Source: Paramacrobiotus metropolitanus (lineage: Eukaryota > Tardigrada > Eutardigrada > Parachela > Macrobiotidae). From it: a stretch of DNA of 64,000 bases. How positions within the stretch are numbered: the first letter of the stretch is position 1; each line of letters begins with the position of its first letter. The notes under the pieces were generated by a model. It searched no databases. It worked only from the letters and a program-made list of their open reading frames with translations, and was not told where the DNA came from. The translations under genes and the position numbers were made by a program. Below are positions 21,527-32,778 of the stretch, in pieces. Where the stretch lies: positions 155,589 through 219,588 of the forward strand of contig NW_026570388.1 of assembly GCF_019649055.1 (NCBI RefSeq), in the 5' to 3' direction.

Positions 21527-22770
21527 TCACCAGTTTGTGTTATTAATATCATGCAACGGTGCCGCTCCGTTTTTTGCTTGCACCGAATACAAAAACGTTT
21601 CCGCTAAGATGTACAATGTCTTCCCCGCCCAGGCAATATTGGCCACTGGTCCGGCGGACGGAATGACGATGGTGTCGATATACACTCCTCCCGGGGTGTA
21701 CACGCGGACTCCATTGCTGACGGTCACGTAAATGTTGCCCTTCTCGTCCACTTTGACCGTATCCGGCACACCGACGCCGGTGCCCGTGGAAATGGGATCC
21801 ATCTCGGTCAACACGGGAACACCCTTGCTGCCTTTGGACATGGCGAAGACGTGCATGACAATGGGAACGGTCGGGTCCGTTGAACCGTTGCCGATTTGGA
21901 ATCCTAGTCGTTGATAAAAATTGTCAATCCTACGTGCATGTGTGGCCCATTGTATCGGGGGCGCTTAAGAGAAATATTGACATGTATTGAAAAAGTCTTG
22001 TACCTGAGTTGGCGACATACAACCGAGATCCGTCGGCGGACGGCGAAAGCCCATTTGGCCGGTAGTTCGAGGGAAAAAACCAAATGCGTGTGACATTCAA
22101 ACTTCGTCTGTCGGCGAAATAAACAGCAGGCGGCATGGTGTTCTCGGGACGGAAGTTTTGATAGTATCCATATGGTGGATCGGTGAAAAAGTAGCCATCG
22201 TACTGGTCGCTTAAAACAACATCGTTTGGACTGCTAAAATCTGGGTTTGGATCTGCGGTCCCGAAAGGCCGCACAATTTGCAAAGGCTGCAAAGGGGGCA
22301 AAAAGGTAAGTTATATCCTACCTACCCATGAACAGCATGTCACTTACGATTTTTGTAGCCACGAGTGTTTCGATATTCAGCCTCATCAATGATCCCGGCG
22401 TCGAGTTATACCCTTGCGAACAATAGACAATTTCCTTCAGATTAATGCGTGCACCTCCATTAGCCATCAGAATCGGGGGATTGGTTGTCACTGTGACCGG
22501 CGTGGCATTGGGCGTGGTCACATTCAGTTTGGAAATGCGGATGTTCTGTCCACCGCTGCTGTCGGTAAAACGGTTGGACGAGAAGTAGAGCTCATTGGTC
22601 GTCTCCACAAACACCGGTCCTTCGTGGAATATCGCCTCGGTTGACTGTGATACTTGCTTAAATGTACTCATATCTACAATGTCCGATAAGGACATTGCCG
22701 TGTTTCCGGCATAGTTTTGCGCGACAGACAGGCTGACGTGCACCAGAAAGGTAAATATTTTCCAGAACAT
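21527..22770 (-). CDS. Secreted SMP-30/gluconolactonase-like beta-propeller
   Basis: Three exons: 22348-22770, 22004-22286 and 21527-21903. Both introns (61 and 100 bp) have GT/AG ends with matching phases 0 and 1. The product is 360 residues. It starts with a signal peptide (MFWKIFTFLVHVSLSVA). Family landmarks follow in order: FHEGPVF with the metal-ligand Glu, SPNDVV, DGYFFTDPPYG, YRPNGLS with the ligand Asn, DGSRLYVANSG, and VPDTVKVDEKGNIYV with the ligand Asp. Members are calcium- or zinc-dependent lactonases or esterases, so hydrolysis of a lactone or ester outside the cell is the likely role. The substrate is unknown. The start at 22770 puts the signal peptide at the N-terminus; an in-frame ATG at 22830 would precede it with hydrophilic residues. 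It heads duplication unit 1. Decayed copies lie at 31344 and 61870. Confidence 0.88.
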
Positions 22771-22896
22771 TGTCGCTGTTGGAAGGAGCAGAAAAGATGT
22801 ATCGTCGAGGCTTTGCTTGAATATGTACAACGTCTAGTTTTTGTGCATGACGGTATCAATATCAACGTCTAGTTAATGATATACTGGGTATATAAA

Positions 22897-25332
22897 CAGG
22901 TTTTTCAAGCTAACTTTGCAGAAGCTGATATTGCTGAAATATAATGCCGATCCTTGTTCAAAGCGTATTATTGAACGAACAAGGTGCGGTGTCGGTGTAC
23001 GCGAAAGGTTTTTGTCTGTAGAGTGCCATTTAAGCGATGGTCTGTTTCCACAAGCGGTGATTTATTTTCTTATTGTGGCATAAACGTCGATTTGATAACT
23101 CTATTTGTACTTGCACAACAGATTGCTACAACCGCATTATGCCATCATTGGGTTTGTAATAATTTGTTTGGTGTCGTAAAAGCACTTTAAGGTACGAGTA
23201 CATTATGCAGCCACCCAGTTTTTAAAACCCCCCGGTCAGACGCTGCTTCGGAAAACCGTTACAACAGTACGATTTGCCGAGAATCCAGTTGCTATCATGC
23301 TCTATTATCCGCTCTAACTGAAATACCCAGACCAAGTACGGTATTTACGTACCCAGACCAAGTAAGTACGAATGAAGATGTACGAGTATTTTGTCCCCTT
23401 TCAATCGATTTTCACAAAACATGATAAAACGAGAAAATCATTATTCACGAATTGCCATTTTAACCACCAAAAACACGTGTTTACTCTCTTCTATGCCTTC
23501 GATACTGCCAAGAACAGACACTACAATCATTCCTCTTTGAATTTCAGCACTTGATATAAAACCATCTAAATACCGATCTACAGTACAAGGAATACGTACA
23601 CAATAATAACATACGGGTAGACTTAAATTTTATTAAATTCACAGAATAAAAAGCAGCTTAATAAATCTATCACCTGAAACGTTCAGGTAAATGGACTACA
23701 TGTCTCTAATATGAAACATACGCAAAAGAAACCGGGAGTGGAATAATAAACAGGCCCATAACATAAATCACCTGATCTGTGTCCGACCTAACCTATCTTC
23801 AACTACCAAACGACATGCGGGCAATTGATCATCAGCTTTTAAATAGAATTAGCTAAGCTAATTCCGGTTAACGCAGCGGAGGCGATCGCAAGGCTGGACG
23901 ACTTGGTTGACCAGTGTTCAGCCAAGAAAACCCATTAGGGTGTGTCTTGGGATGCATATCCCGATGCTGTATAAGCAATGCAGTTTCGGTTGTGGATGTT
24001 TCATGTGTAGTGATTGTGCATTTCTGTTAGTGCATTTTCAGTTCCTGTTGTGTTGGAGTAAAGGTTGTTCTCGTGTAACAAGTTGTTCTTCCCTCCCGCC
24101 CACCCTCTTTGGAGAGGAGAGGGGGGGTTGTTTTAGCAAGGACGGCGGGGCCGGTTGCGCCGGTGTCCCGTGTTCCGGTGCTAGTGTCTTCACCCAATGC
24201 CCAAATAAAATTGAATCGTTACGCGCTGCTGTTGTTCCTACCGTACTAGACTGCGTTAAGAGCCCATTATTCACTATTGCAGTACTCCTATATATTGCTC
24301 TTACACGCCACGCGAGAACACCAAGGTCGGCTCGGAATTTACTTCCTTTGGGCAGTTATGCCGAACATGGCCGGAACCGGCCCCAAGCCATCACAAACAC
24401 AAAAAAACGAAGAAAAAAATTTTACGCAGCAAGTGACACATATTAGCGTTTAACATTTCCAAATTTATACCAATTCAAACACTCATACATAACTGTAACA
24501 GAGAGACCACTAGAAAGGGGGTGTGCCGTGTGTCGCAAGCAATACCCGGATTCCTGCGTCCCTCTGCATCCAATCCGTACAAGACTGCCGATTTTGCTGC
24601 TTGCCAGAAGACGTTTCTGTTTTTATGGTTTTTGCGTGACAAACAATCAAACACTAGATAAATCATAAATATCGAGAAACTTGACAGTAACGGTTTGTGT
24701 ACTTCGAAATCACGAGAGCAGTGTCACGTTTTTAATGCGAAAAACGAATAGAGATCGAGTATTCTCTTGAAAATCAACATTGTTTGCCATCCAGCAGGTG
24801 GTTTGTACTCTGAAAAACAATACTCCGATTACATTTTTAATCTCCGCTTTGACACTGACCTTACTGACTTGTCGAGCAAGTTCGTAAGGGGCACATGCCA
24901 GTATGACGAAGTCAGACGGATGTTTACAAACTGATTGAATTATTAGACAAATTTCAAAGGGAGACTGCACCCACAGTATGACATAGTTTAGCAGTGGTCG
25001 AGAAATTTAGTTACAGACGTAGTCTTGTGACGGAGCACGTCTACAGTAAAATGACCTTTGTAAAAGACAGAAGAGAGAACGGACCCTCGAATCGAATCTT
25101 TCACTTTGCAATATGACACCCAAAATAATATTTTGACAGCACATGTTACAGCTACTAACTGCAATCATAGAATGACTGCATAGGTTCCGTAACATTAGGT
25201 CGAAGAACGTTCGTATTTCCAAATTCCACGGTTTTCCGGCACAAAAGTTTTAAAGCTCCTCAAGCCGGAGCTTTTGTTTAGATTCATTTTATTAGCACGC
25301 GTACAACTCGGCAGTTTTCTATTACGTCATAT
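22897..25332. other. Intergenic upstream of lactonase and receptor E, partly duplicated elsewhere
   Basis: Segments near 22940-23220, 23640-23760 and 24780-25330 are recognisably repeated at 32940-33200, 33540-33660 and 33890-36390. A 179-aa Cys-containing plus ORF (23907-24446) has no recognised domain and overlaps a minus ORF at 24038-24274. It could be chance or an unrecognised repeat. I could not confirm a gene. Confidence 0.5.
24906..24945 (+). promoter_or_regulatory. Repeated upstream motif of the receptor E group
   Basis: The phrase CGAAGTC, then TGTTTACAAACTGATT and an AATTATTA tail, lies about 400 bp before receptor E. Related copies lie upstream of the E paralogs: 34077-34104, 34127-34172 and 35911-35952 before receptor H, and inverted at 42358-42411 and 42452-42478 before receptor I. 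TGTTTAC matches a forkhead-type core. A regulatory role is inference, since shared ancestry alone would also explain it. Confidence 0.4.
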
Positions 25333-26306
25333 ATGGCTTTTTTTAACAACACCACGGCTCAGAACGCCAGCCAGCCGGCCGCTGCACAACTGGGCTGGAC
25401 ACCGTTACTGCTGGCATCCACAACCATCTCCTGTGCGTCCTTCACCTGCAACGCCATCATGCTGCTTCTCCAGTTCCTACCGCAGACACTGGTCACATCT
25501 TTCACCATCTACCTCATCGCCATCTCCATCGGGAATATTTTATGGCTGGTCGGCGTGCGGCCGCTCGCTGTTTACAGCTCGATTACGGGCGTATGGCCTG
25601 GAGGTCACGGCGTGTGTGCAACGTACACGTATTTCCAGTTCGTTATCAGTCAAATACCCGTACTCATCCATGTCCTCATCTCTCTCAACCGTCTCTGGGC
25701 AGTCAGCTATCCCGCATCGTACCGGCAGTTCCATCATAAAAGATGGCAGTTCTACTTTGTCTAGCAACTGTGGCATACGTCCACGTCGTGCATTTTACCA
25801 TGTTTTTACTTGAGTTCTTTCACTACAGTCCAGCTGTTAAACCGAGTGGTTGCCAGCCGGGTGCCGGAGGGATACTCAACTGGCGACGGGTCGACATCAT
25901 CATCCATCGCATCATTCCTCTTTTTCTGGTTTTGGGTATCTATATCCATATAATCTTTAAACGCTGGATGAAGAAACACGAGCAACAGGCTGTAAATCCA
26001 GCGTCCAGCCAAAATGCTACAGCTAGTACCAAAGCTGCGGGAGAAGCCGGTGGTCTAGAAAGGTTAGCAGGGATCATGCAAGCAGGACGACGTCGTTCGC
26101 TAATCAAGCGGCGTCAAGTGAAGCCCTTCATTATCCTGACTGCTACGTCAATAACGGTTTTCATTTGCTGGGTCCCGTCGGATGTTTACTGGGCACTGAT
26201 TTATCTGAACTTTCGACTGCCCTATTGGGTATTTAATATAACATCGACGTTGTACTCTCTGCAAATGTTTTTTGACCCCATAATGTGGCTGATCAGTCTA
26301 CGATAA
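25333..26306 (+). pseudogene. Rhodopsin-like GPCR, NRLW subtype, one frameshift (receptor E)
   Basis: Two open halves together cover a full receptor of about 324 residues. The first (25333 to about 25740) carries NTT and NAS glycosylation sites, TM1-TM3 and LNRLWAV. The second opens at 25743 with ATGGCAG and runs from TM4 to the stop with CQPGAGGI, CWVPSDVYW and FDPIMWLISLR. The only lesion is in the second intracellular loop at 25738-25741, where four A's stand in place of the five in receptor G (CATCATAAAAAGATGG). Because everything else is intact, this may be a functional gene with an assembly error or a very recent pseudogene. Receptors H and I are its duplicates. Confidence 0.85.
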
Positions 26307-27593
26307 CAGTACCCCGTGCATTTTACTCGAAAAGATGTTTTATTGGGTTATTCAAATCAACGTTGGTTAAACACAAGATCACTTAAGCACTGGTTAAACG
26401 CCAGATCACGCAGTACAAGTATTTCTTTTCCGCATATAATACACTTCGTCCAAGACTCCAAACTCTTACCGCTACAGAACGTTTCGTGAACGCAAGCAGC
26501 ATTGCCTTGCATTAAAGCGACATTAAACATATTTATAGATTAGGTGCATTTTTTAAAGTTGAATAATGTATTGTCTTAATGATTTGTCAATTTCGAATAG
26601 CAAGAGTTTTTCTTGTGAAATAAATACAATAGATCACACGTTAATGGAGATTTTGTCCATGAAAACATGTTCTTGAAATGGGTCGATTTAAATGATCAAA
26701 GAGGTAGAACGCGCTATACGTTATGGACACCCTACCGGACTCTGACGGCATATCCGAAGTGATTTTGGTGTAACTTTGAATGTCATTTGCTGTTACCGCA
26801 TACGATAATTGGCATGCCGCAGTTTATGGTAATGCAAAATTTTCTAACATTGTCTGTGGGGTGCCAAGTACAGATATAACGCAACCATTTCAGGAATCAG
26901 CACCCCCAGACTTTCTATCTGGAACAATAATAGCGACACCGAATGTGTTTTGAGCATGCCGCTCTTAATTTGTGAAAGACTAATCATGTACGTAATTTAA
27001 TCGACTGCTCCTTCTGCCTTTGGTTCAGATCAATCGGGGATGAAATTCGTTAATCGTTAATAAGAACTAAAGATGCTGCTAACGTTCAAAGACATCGTGC
27101 AATCAAAAATGATCAAAAATCAGTGCTTAGAACCTAAGTAGGGTAAGTAATTAAACCGTAAGCGAAGTGGAAACAAGTTCTCGATCTCATATTGTAGTGG
27201 GCTACTGGGCTTAGTGGGCTAAATGGGCTACCTGCTCTGATTCGAATTAAATTAAAATTAAATTAAATTAAATTAGTAATGTCTAAACACGATGCTTCAA
27301 AATTTACGCGTATACGGCGTATTTAATTAATAAATTGCACACATTTCGAATTGCAATACAATGAATTATGCAAGCAAAAGCAGTTAAAAAGCCAATATCA
27401 CAATATCATGGGCGACACGCTTTTAAGGTGTGGCTAACAAAGCCTGGACCAACGTAATGCATCTTAATGTAAATTTACTGGCGCTTCGACCTAACCTTTA
27501 AACGCTTAATTTTTCGTTTTCGGCATTACCATAGGATAGTTTTGGGATAATCAGGGGCGCTGAAGAGAACTAAGTGGTATTACCCAAGCTCTT
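26307..27593. other. Intergenic between convergent receptors E and F
   Basis: Holds an (AAATT)n-like tract at about 27243-27280 and a run of GTGGGCTA/ATGGGCTA phrases at 27197-27233. No gene seen. Confidence 0.5.
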
Positions 27594-28559
27594 TTACTTC
27601 AGGCTTAAAAGCCACATAAGCGGGTCAAAAATTGTTTGCAGAGCCGTCAGAATAATGCTGAGGTTGAAGGCCCAGAAAGGCATTTGGATGCCGGCGTAGA
27701 GCATTGCCCAGTAGATATCGGCGGGAAGCCAGCAAACCAGCACGCTAAGCGTCGTCATCGTCAGGACCAGAAACGGTTTGACCTTTCTTTGCCGAGCATG
27801 CTTCCTTCTCAGTCGGCGCGACCTCACTCCCTCCATGGCACTTGCCTTCGTCTCGCTGCCACTAACTCCTTGGCTCGTTCCAGCGTTGCTATCATTATTA
27901 ACCGCCCGCCTGTTCTTCCAGCGCGTCACTGTCATGTAAATATAAATCCCGATCACCAGCAGCAGCGGAATAAACCGGTGCAGAACGATATCCGCGCGCC
28001 GCCACTCCAGAATGCCTCCCGCGCCGGGTTGGCAGTTGTTGTGTCGGCCGGGCGGACTGTAGTAGAAGAATTCCAGCAAGAAGAGGGGGAAGTGCACAAA
28101 ATGGACATAGGCTACCGTTCCTAGACACAGTAACGCCGCCGTCTTTTGGCTGTGGTGTCGCCGGTACGAGTGAGGATACTGGAAGGCCCATAGACGGTTC
28201 ACCGAGATGAGGACGTGCAGGAATACCGGGATCTGCGTGATGACAAACTGCACGTACACGTACAGGATACATACGGGTTGGCCGCCGGGCCAGGCGCCCC
28301 GGAGAGTGTTAATTACGGCGATGACCCGCATCACGGCCAAACCGGGAAGATTACTGATGCAGATGAAAATCAGGTAAATGGTGAAGGAGGTTAAGCGCAT
28401 TCGCGGTGACAGTTGTAGCAGCAGTATACCTATGTTTAGAATGACGGCGATGGCAGCAATGGCGGTCAAGAAGCCAAGTATGGGATTCCATCCGGGTCGG
28501 GTGCCGCCAGACTGCGTGGCATTAAACTGGCGAAATGTTGTGTTATTAGCGGCATCCAT
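27594..28559 (-). CDS. Rhodopsin-like GPCR, NRLW subtype (receptor F)
   Basis: An intact, intronless 321-residue receptor from MDAANNTT. An upstream in-frame ATG at 28679 would add 40 residues that look like untranslated sequence and displace the glycosylated N-terminus, so 28559 is preferred. NTT (6) and NAT (13) are glycosylation sites. C97 and C176 form the disulfide. TM3 ends VNRLWAF (120-126). The block EWRRADIVLHRFIPLLLVIGIYIY precedes a very basic third loop (RSRRLRRKHARQRKVKP). TM6 has CWLP (276-279), TM7 has FDPLMW (311-316), and the end is LLSLK. It is convergent with E and divergent from G. The same arrangement, with the F copy decayed, recurs at 42.8-47.5 kb. Decayed copies: 41815 and 44125. 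Confidence 0.92.
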   Translation of the reverse strand: MDAANNTTFRQFNATQSGGTRPGWNPILGFLTAIAAIAVILNIGILLLQLSPRMRLTSFTIYLIFICISNLPGLAVMRVIAVINTLRGAWPGGQPVCILYVYVQFVITQIPVFLHVLISVNRLWAFQYPHSYRRHHSQKTAALLCLGTVAYVHFVHFPLFLLEFFYYSPPGRHNNCQPGAGGILEWRRADIVLHRFIPLLLVIGIYIYMTVTRWKNRRAVNNDSNAGTSQGVSGSETKASAMEGVRSRRLRRKHARQRKVKPFLVLTMTTLSVLVCWLPADIYWAMLYAGIQMPFWAFNLSIILTALQTIFDPLMWLLSLK

Positions 28560-30041
28560 CAGAAACAGGTTTTTTTTAAAAATATTGATAAACAAATGGG
28601 AATGCACTGATATTCGTAGATGGATGGTGACAATCTCGAGCTCCAAATATAAAGTAACTGCCGTCTTTAGTAGAGACAAAAGGATCGCGGAAACTGATTA
28701 GTAATTTTTAATTGTGCTCAAATGAATTTCGATGTTTACATCAGACCCTGGATTCCGGAATAAGAGGATGTAATCCAAATGAATCATGAGAAAGGAAGTT
28801 AATTTCCTGTATGAATTAACAGAAATGATAACAGCCTACACATGACGCGCGCGTGGGATGTTATTTATGCTGCCGCTTGTCTACACAGAATCAATGAGAT
28901 TTGCGGTAATATTCCAGGCCAAATAACAAGACATTCAACGACGACTGCCATGCTATAATTATGACCTTTTTGATGCTTACGCAATAGCATATCAAAACAA
29001 TAGATGCAATCCGAAAACAAGAAAAAAACCAGCTGGTGATCGCTTTGTGCGGGAATCAAAGAAAACCGACCTTATGACGCACTACGCCGCCGATAAGAAA
29101 AGAAAGTAATCCGCTCACTTCTGCTCGTTTGCATAAGTCTTACGTATACGTAGATGTAGAGTGTAGAGATATCGCAATTGCAAGGCTAACCGCTTGGCGT
29201 ACGCAATCGATTTCCTGCTTATGCACTGGGATACGGTCAAGACTACAACGGAGGTATCTGTCTCCGCATTTGTCAGTTCATTTTTAACCAGCTCCTCCCA
29301 GCAAGAATTCTATTATGTGGTTATATCATTAATTGGATCGTTTAGTGGCAGTTGCCGGTGCCGACGTAAACAAGCCTATCGGAAAGGAGGTAAATCATAT
29401 TTCTTTTAAAAGCTGTCCAATATTCCGGCATATTTGAAAAAGGCAGCATTCAACGATACGATACCAGTATCCGGGACAACCGAGATTCTGTAAAGTAGCC
29501 GTAATTACGGCAGTCATGGCAAGCAAAAGTATGTAGCGGTTAAAGGTCATCCTGACGCTGTTCTTATTTTAAGCACTCGAACAGTGGCTGGCCAAACTAC
29601 TTTCGCGGACCACCTATTCCAGACATCCGATCCATCGTCTCCAGCACTCTTATAACAACAATCGTGCACGGTTTTTCGCTTCCTGGAAAAAGTGATAGTG
29701 GCGTAAGCGCTTGTATAATCAAGCTAATTAACGCGTTAACACAAGTTAGCAGCGTGCAAATCCGTACAACGAGCCTAATTTGCTCAGCTCATCCCTGAAT
29801 CAGCGGAATATAAGACGACGGTCATGTGATAGATGTGCTGGAATGCTGGCATCAATTTCCTGATTTCTAACGGCTAAATGTCATCGGATTTTGGAATACG
29901 GTAAGTGTATTTAACTGCATACCGCAGTATATGACAAGGTCATGATTCTATTGCAGATACATTCCGTAATATCGTCTACGTGGACGTTGACCTTTCATTA
30001 GAGTTCTCCTAATTCTCCTACAGTGAACCGGTAGCTGAATA
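28560..30041. other. Shared divergent promoter region of receptors F and G
   Basis: A 1.5-kb gap between divergent genes, with no gene seen. Long stretches are homologous to 44991-46496 between the paralogs J and K, for example GAGGATGTAATCC near 28770 and GGTTAAAGGTCATCCTGACG near 29540. The conservation comes at least partly from duplication. Confidence 0.6.
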
Positions 30042-31016
30042 ATGAATTCCACTAGCAACACTACAATTACCTTCAACACCACTCAGCCGGCAGCTGCACC
30101 ATCAGGCTGGACGCCCGTCCTGGTCATGATGGCCCTCATTGCTGGTATCTCATTTTCATTAAACGCCGTCATGCTCCTGCTACAGTTCCTCCCGCAAACC
30201 CGCATCACATCCTTCACCGTGTACTTGATTGCCATATCCATTGGAAATCTCGGCTATTTAGCCATCGTCCGGCCGATCGGGATTATGACCACCGCAACGG
30301 GAGCATTCCCCGGCGGTTTGGTATTATGTATGTTTTACATGTACGTGCAGTTTGTCATCTGTCAATTGCCGGTACTGGTGCACGCCCTCATCTCCATCAA
30401 CCGGTTCTGGGCGATCAGGTACCCCGTATCCTACCGGCATCGTCATCATAAAAAGATGGCCATTTCGTTGTGCGCCGGCGTGCTGCTGTACGTCCACGTG
30501 GTACAGTTTCCAATGCTCATGGTGGAATACTTAAGTATCAGTCCTATCAAGGAAGGTTGCCAGGTGACCAGCGCCTCGTGGATGCCCTGGCGCATCGCCG
30601 ATATCGTTCTGCATCGCTTCATACCACTGATTCTGGTCATTGGAATTTACATTTACATTATTGTCACGAAATGGAAAAAGAAGCGCGCTGTTGATCACCA
30701 CGAAATGAGCGCGGTCTCTACGCAGAACGACACGGTTTTCACGAAGGCGGATATTGTCGAGGATGATGATGAGAGGGCCACCGAAAAGAAATCCAAAGGG
30801 AAGAAGTCCCCAGGGAAGAAGCGGCAGGTTAAGCCGTTTATCGTACTAACGATGACCTCAGTTTCCGAGCTGCTGTGCTGGATTCCGGCGGATGTGTATT
30901 GGACGATGCTGTACGTGGGATTCCGCTTACCCGGCTGGGCCTACACAATAATCAGTACTTTATACAGTCTGCAAATGATTTTCGACCCTCTGATGTGGAT
31001 GATTAGTCTGAAATAA
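30042..31016 (+). CDS. Rhodopsin-like GPCR, NRFW subtype (receptor G)
   Basis: An intact, intronless receptor of 324 residues. Glycosylation sites are NST (2), NTT (6) and NTT (12). C96 and C173 form the disulfide. TM3 ends INRFWAI (119-125). The third loop carries an acidic patch (VEDDDE, 239-244) followed by a Lys-rich stretch (KKSKGKKSPGKKRQVKP). TM6 has CWIP (279-282) and TM7 FDPLMW (314-319), ending ISLK. One oddity is Glu276 inside TM6 (SVSELLCW) where the decayed copy K and other paralogs have a hydrophobic residue, explained by a GTG to GAG change. That buried charge could impair folding or alter activity. Confidence 0.92.
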   Translation: MNSTSNTTITFNTTQPAAAPSGWTPVLVMMALIAGISFSLNAVMLLLQFLPQTRITSFTVYLIAISIGNLGYLAIVRPIGIMTTATGAFPGGLVLCMFYMYVQFVICQLPVLVHALISINRFWAIRYPVSYRHRHHKKMAISLCAGVLLYVHVVQFPMLMVEYLSISPIKEGCQVTSASWMPWRIADIVLHRFIPLILVIGIYIYIIVTKWKKKRAVDHHEMSAVSTQNDTVFTKADIVEDDDERATEKKSKGKKSPGKKRQVKPFIVLTMTSVSELLCWIPADVYWTMLYVGFRLPGWAYTIISTLYSLQMIFDPLMWMISLK

Positions 31017-31343
31017 CCGAGTAGTGCTACATACTGTATTATAATTTATAAGTACCTAGTTCGTAAATTTGCTGATCGAGTATTGCTGTCTACTTTTGGC
31101 TGGCGAACCATCAGAATCTTAGTGGCTAATGGTGGCTCTTTCAGCTGCGCACACAATAATATATAATTACGGGTCGTTAATAATGCGTTCCTTTAGGTTT
31201 CTCGCGGATCTTTCCGTAACACCTGTGTCGTTTGAGGCACCTCACATACAGTACATGGAAAATTTTTTGTACTTGATAGCGTGAATAAAAATGTTCGTTT
31301 GTATCATATTCTCATTCGATTTGAAACAATAATAGTCGTTTAC
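31017..31343. other. Intergenic at the boundary of duplication units 1 and 2
   Basis: No gene seen. The lactonase pseudogene that starts unit 2 lacks its third exon, so the unit junction probably lies here or just beyond. Confidence 0.4.
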
Positions 31344-31980
31344 CTGAATTAGCGATCGTACAACTGAGATTCATCCGCGGAAGGCGAAAGTCCCTTCGGT
31401 CGGTAGTTAGGAAGAAACTCCTAAATGAGTGTGACATTCAGACTTCTTCTGTCAGCGAAATAGACAAAAGGTGGCAATGTGTTTTAGGTCGAAAGCTTTG
31501 GTAGTAACCATAAGGCGGATCAGTGAAAAAGTAGCTGTCTGTTGGCCGCTTAACAGAATATCGTCTGGACTGCTAAAATCGAGGTTTGGCTGCAACTGCT
31601 GCAAGAACGATAAATAAAATTGTCAGGCTGACGTTGTTACGTACGAGTTACGACAACGCTTAACGGTTTCGGGCACCATTTTTGCAGCCACGGGTGTTTC
31701 CATATCCAGTCTCATCAGTGACCCCGGTGCGTGTCGCGTTAAGCCCTTGCGAACAGTAGACAATCCCTTTAAGGTTAGTGCGGGCGCTTCCATTAAAAAT
31801 TGAAATCGAGGGACTGGTTGATACCATCACAGGCGCTGTACTGGGCGTGGCCACATTTAATTTGGAAATTCGGCATTCAATTTGTCCACCATTGCTGTTG
31901 GTAAACCGGTTGGACGAAACGCACAGCTCATAGAGAGTCTCAACAAACATCGGTCCTTCACAAATATCGCCTCAGTTGAC
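31344..31980 (-). pseudogene. Decayed SMP-30-like lactonase, exons 1-2 only
   Basis: Minus-strand copy of the gene at 21527-22770. The exon 1 part (31690-31975) still reads VETLYEL, SSNRF, GGQ, RISKLNVATP and VYCSQG. The exon 2 part (31344-31600) aligns at DNA level from the lactonase exon up to the donor region but its frame is broken. Exon 3 is absent and the signal peptide is not visible. EGP, the metal-ligand segment, is lost to an indel. It occupies the place in unit 2 that the intact lactonase holds in unit 1. Confidence 0.85.
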
Positions 31981-32091
31981 TGGGGATACTCAATATTTTC
32001 CAAGCCTTGTCGTAGTTGGACCAAAGCACCATCAGACTAGTGATGCGTTAATCTGCAAGTGTGAAGGTTCGTATGTGACACTACCTGTGTT

Positions 32092-32778
32092 AAGGGAAGT
32101 GGCCCGGTACATGGTACCAAATTCGTGTACATGTACCAAAATTTTCACTTTCGCGCACTCCCATATACGTTTTCGTTTCGTTTTATGCTATTCTACAGTC
32201 AGATGAATCATATACACTGTCGTGAAAACCGTTTGTGCGCGCAACATCCGGTTCGGGAGTTATGGCTGTTATAAAATTCCAAAAAGTTCGAATGCATTCC
32301 GGTGTACCAAAAGTCTCATTATGGACCGATCTCTTTCAAATTTCGCACATAGATGCCATGGCCATGAAGATTGTTTTTACACCGATCCAAACTTCCATGA
32401 TTTTTTTCAAATTTTAAAATGAATTTTACAATTTTTGAAATTCATTTTAAAATTTGAAAAACATGCTAGAAAAGTGGAGCGGTCACCTCAGCAATGTAAA
32501 AACAATCTTCAAGGTTATGTGCATTTATGTGCAAAATTTGAAGAAGATCGGTCCAGAATGAGACTTTTGGTACACCTGAATGCATTTAAACTTTTTGGAA
32601 TTTTCTAACAATATAACTCCCGAAATCGGATGTTGCGCACAAACGGTTTTCCGACAGTGTATACAAATCATCTGACTACGCAGAATGGCATAAACGAAAC
32701 AAAACGTATGGAGTGAGCGAAAGTGAAAGTTTTCGTACATGTATGTAGAATTCGGTACCATGTACTGGCCACTTCCTT
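32092..32778. mobile_element. Foldback element with arms of about 330 bp
   Basis: Nearly the whole 687 bp is an imperfect inverted repeat. The left arm begins AAGGGAAGTGGCC and the right arm ends with the matching GGCCACTTCCTT. The arms share phrases such as GTACATGG, CACTTTCGC, CGTTTTG, GTGTACCAAAAGTCTCATT and ATGCATT. They meet at a tight palindrome (32404-32426 with 32438-32460). No protein is encoded. It sits in DNA upstream of the lactonase pseudogene that is otherwise homologous to 22.8-23.2 kb. Target duplication not identified. Confidence 0.8.

Noticed and set aside
23907-24446. Confident protein-coding call
   Set aside because: No domain, no splice or promoter support, and an overlapping antisense ORF.
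25333-26306. Two separate overlapping genes instead of one broken receptor
   Set aside because: The halves join exactly at a homopolymer, and together match full-length paralogs; half receptors are not known in the family.
28560-28679. N-terminal 40-residue extension of receptor F
   Set aside because: The extension would precede the glycosylated N-terminus found at the start of every paralog.
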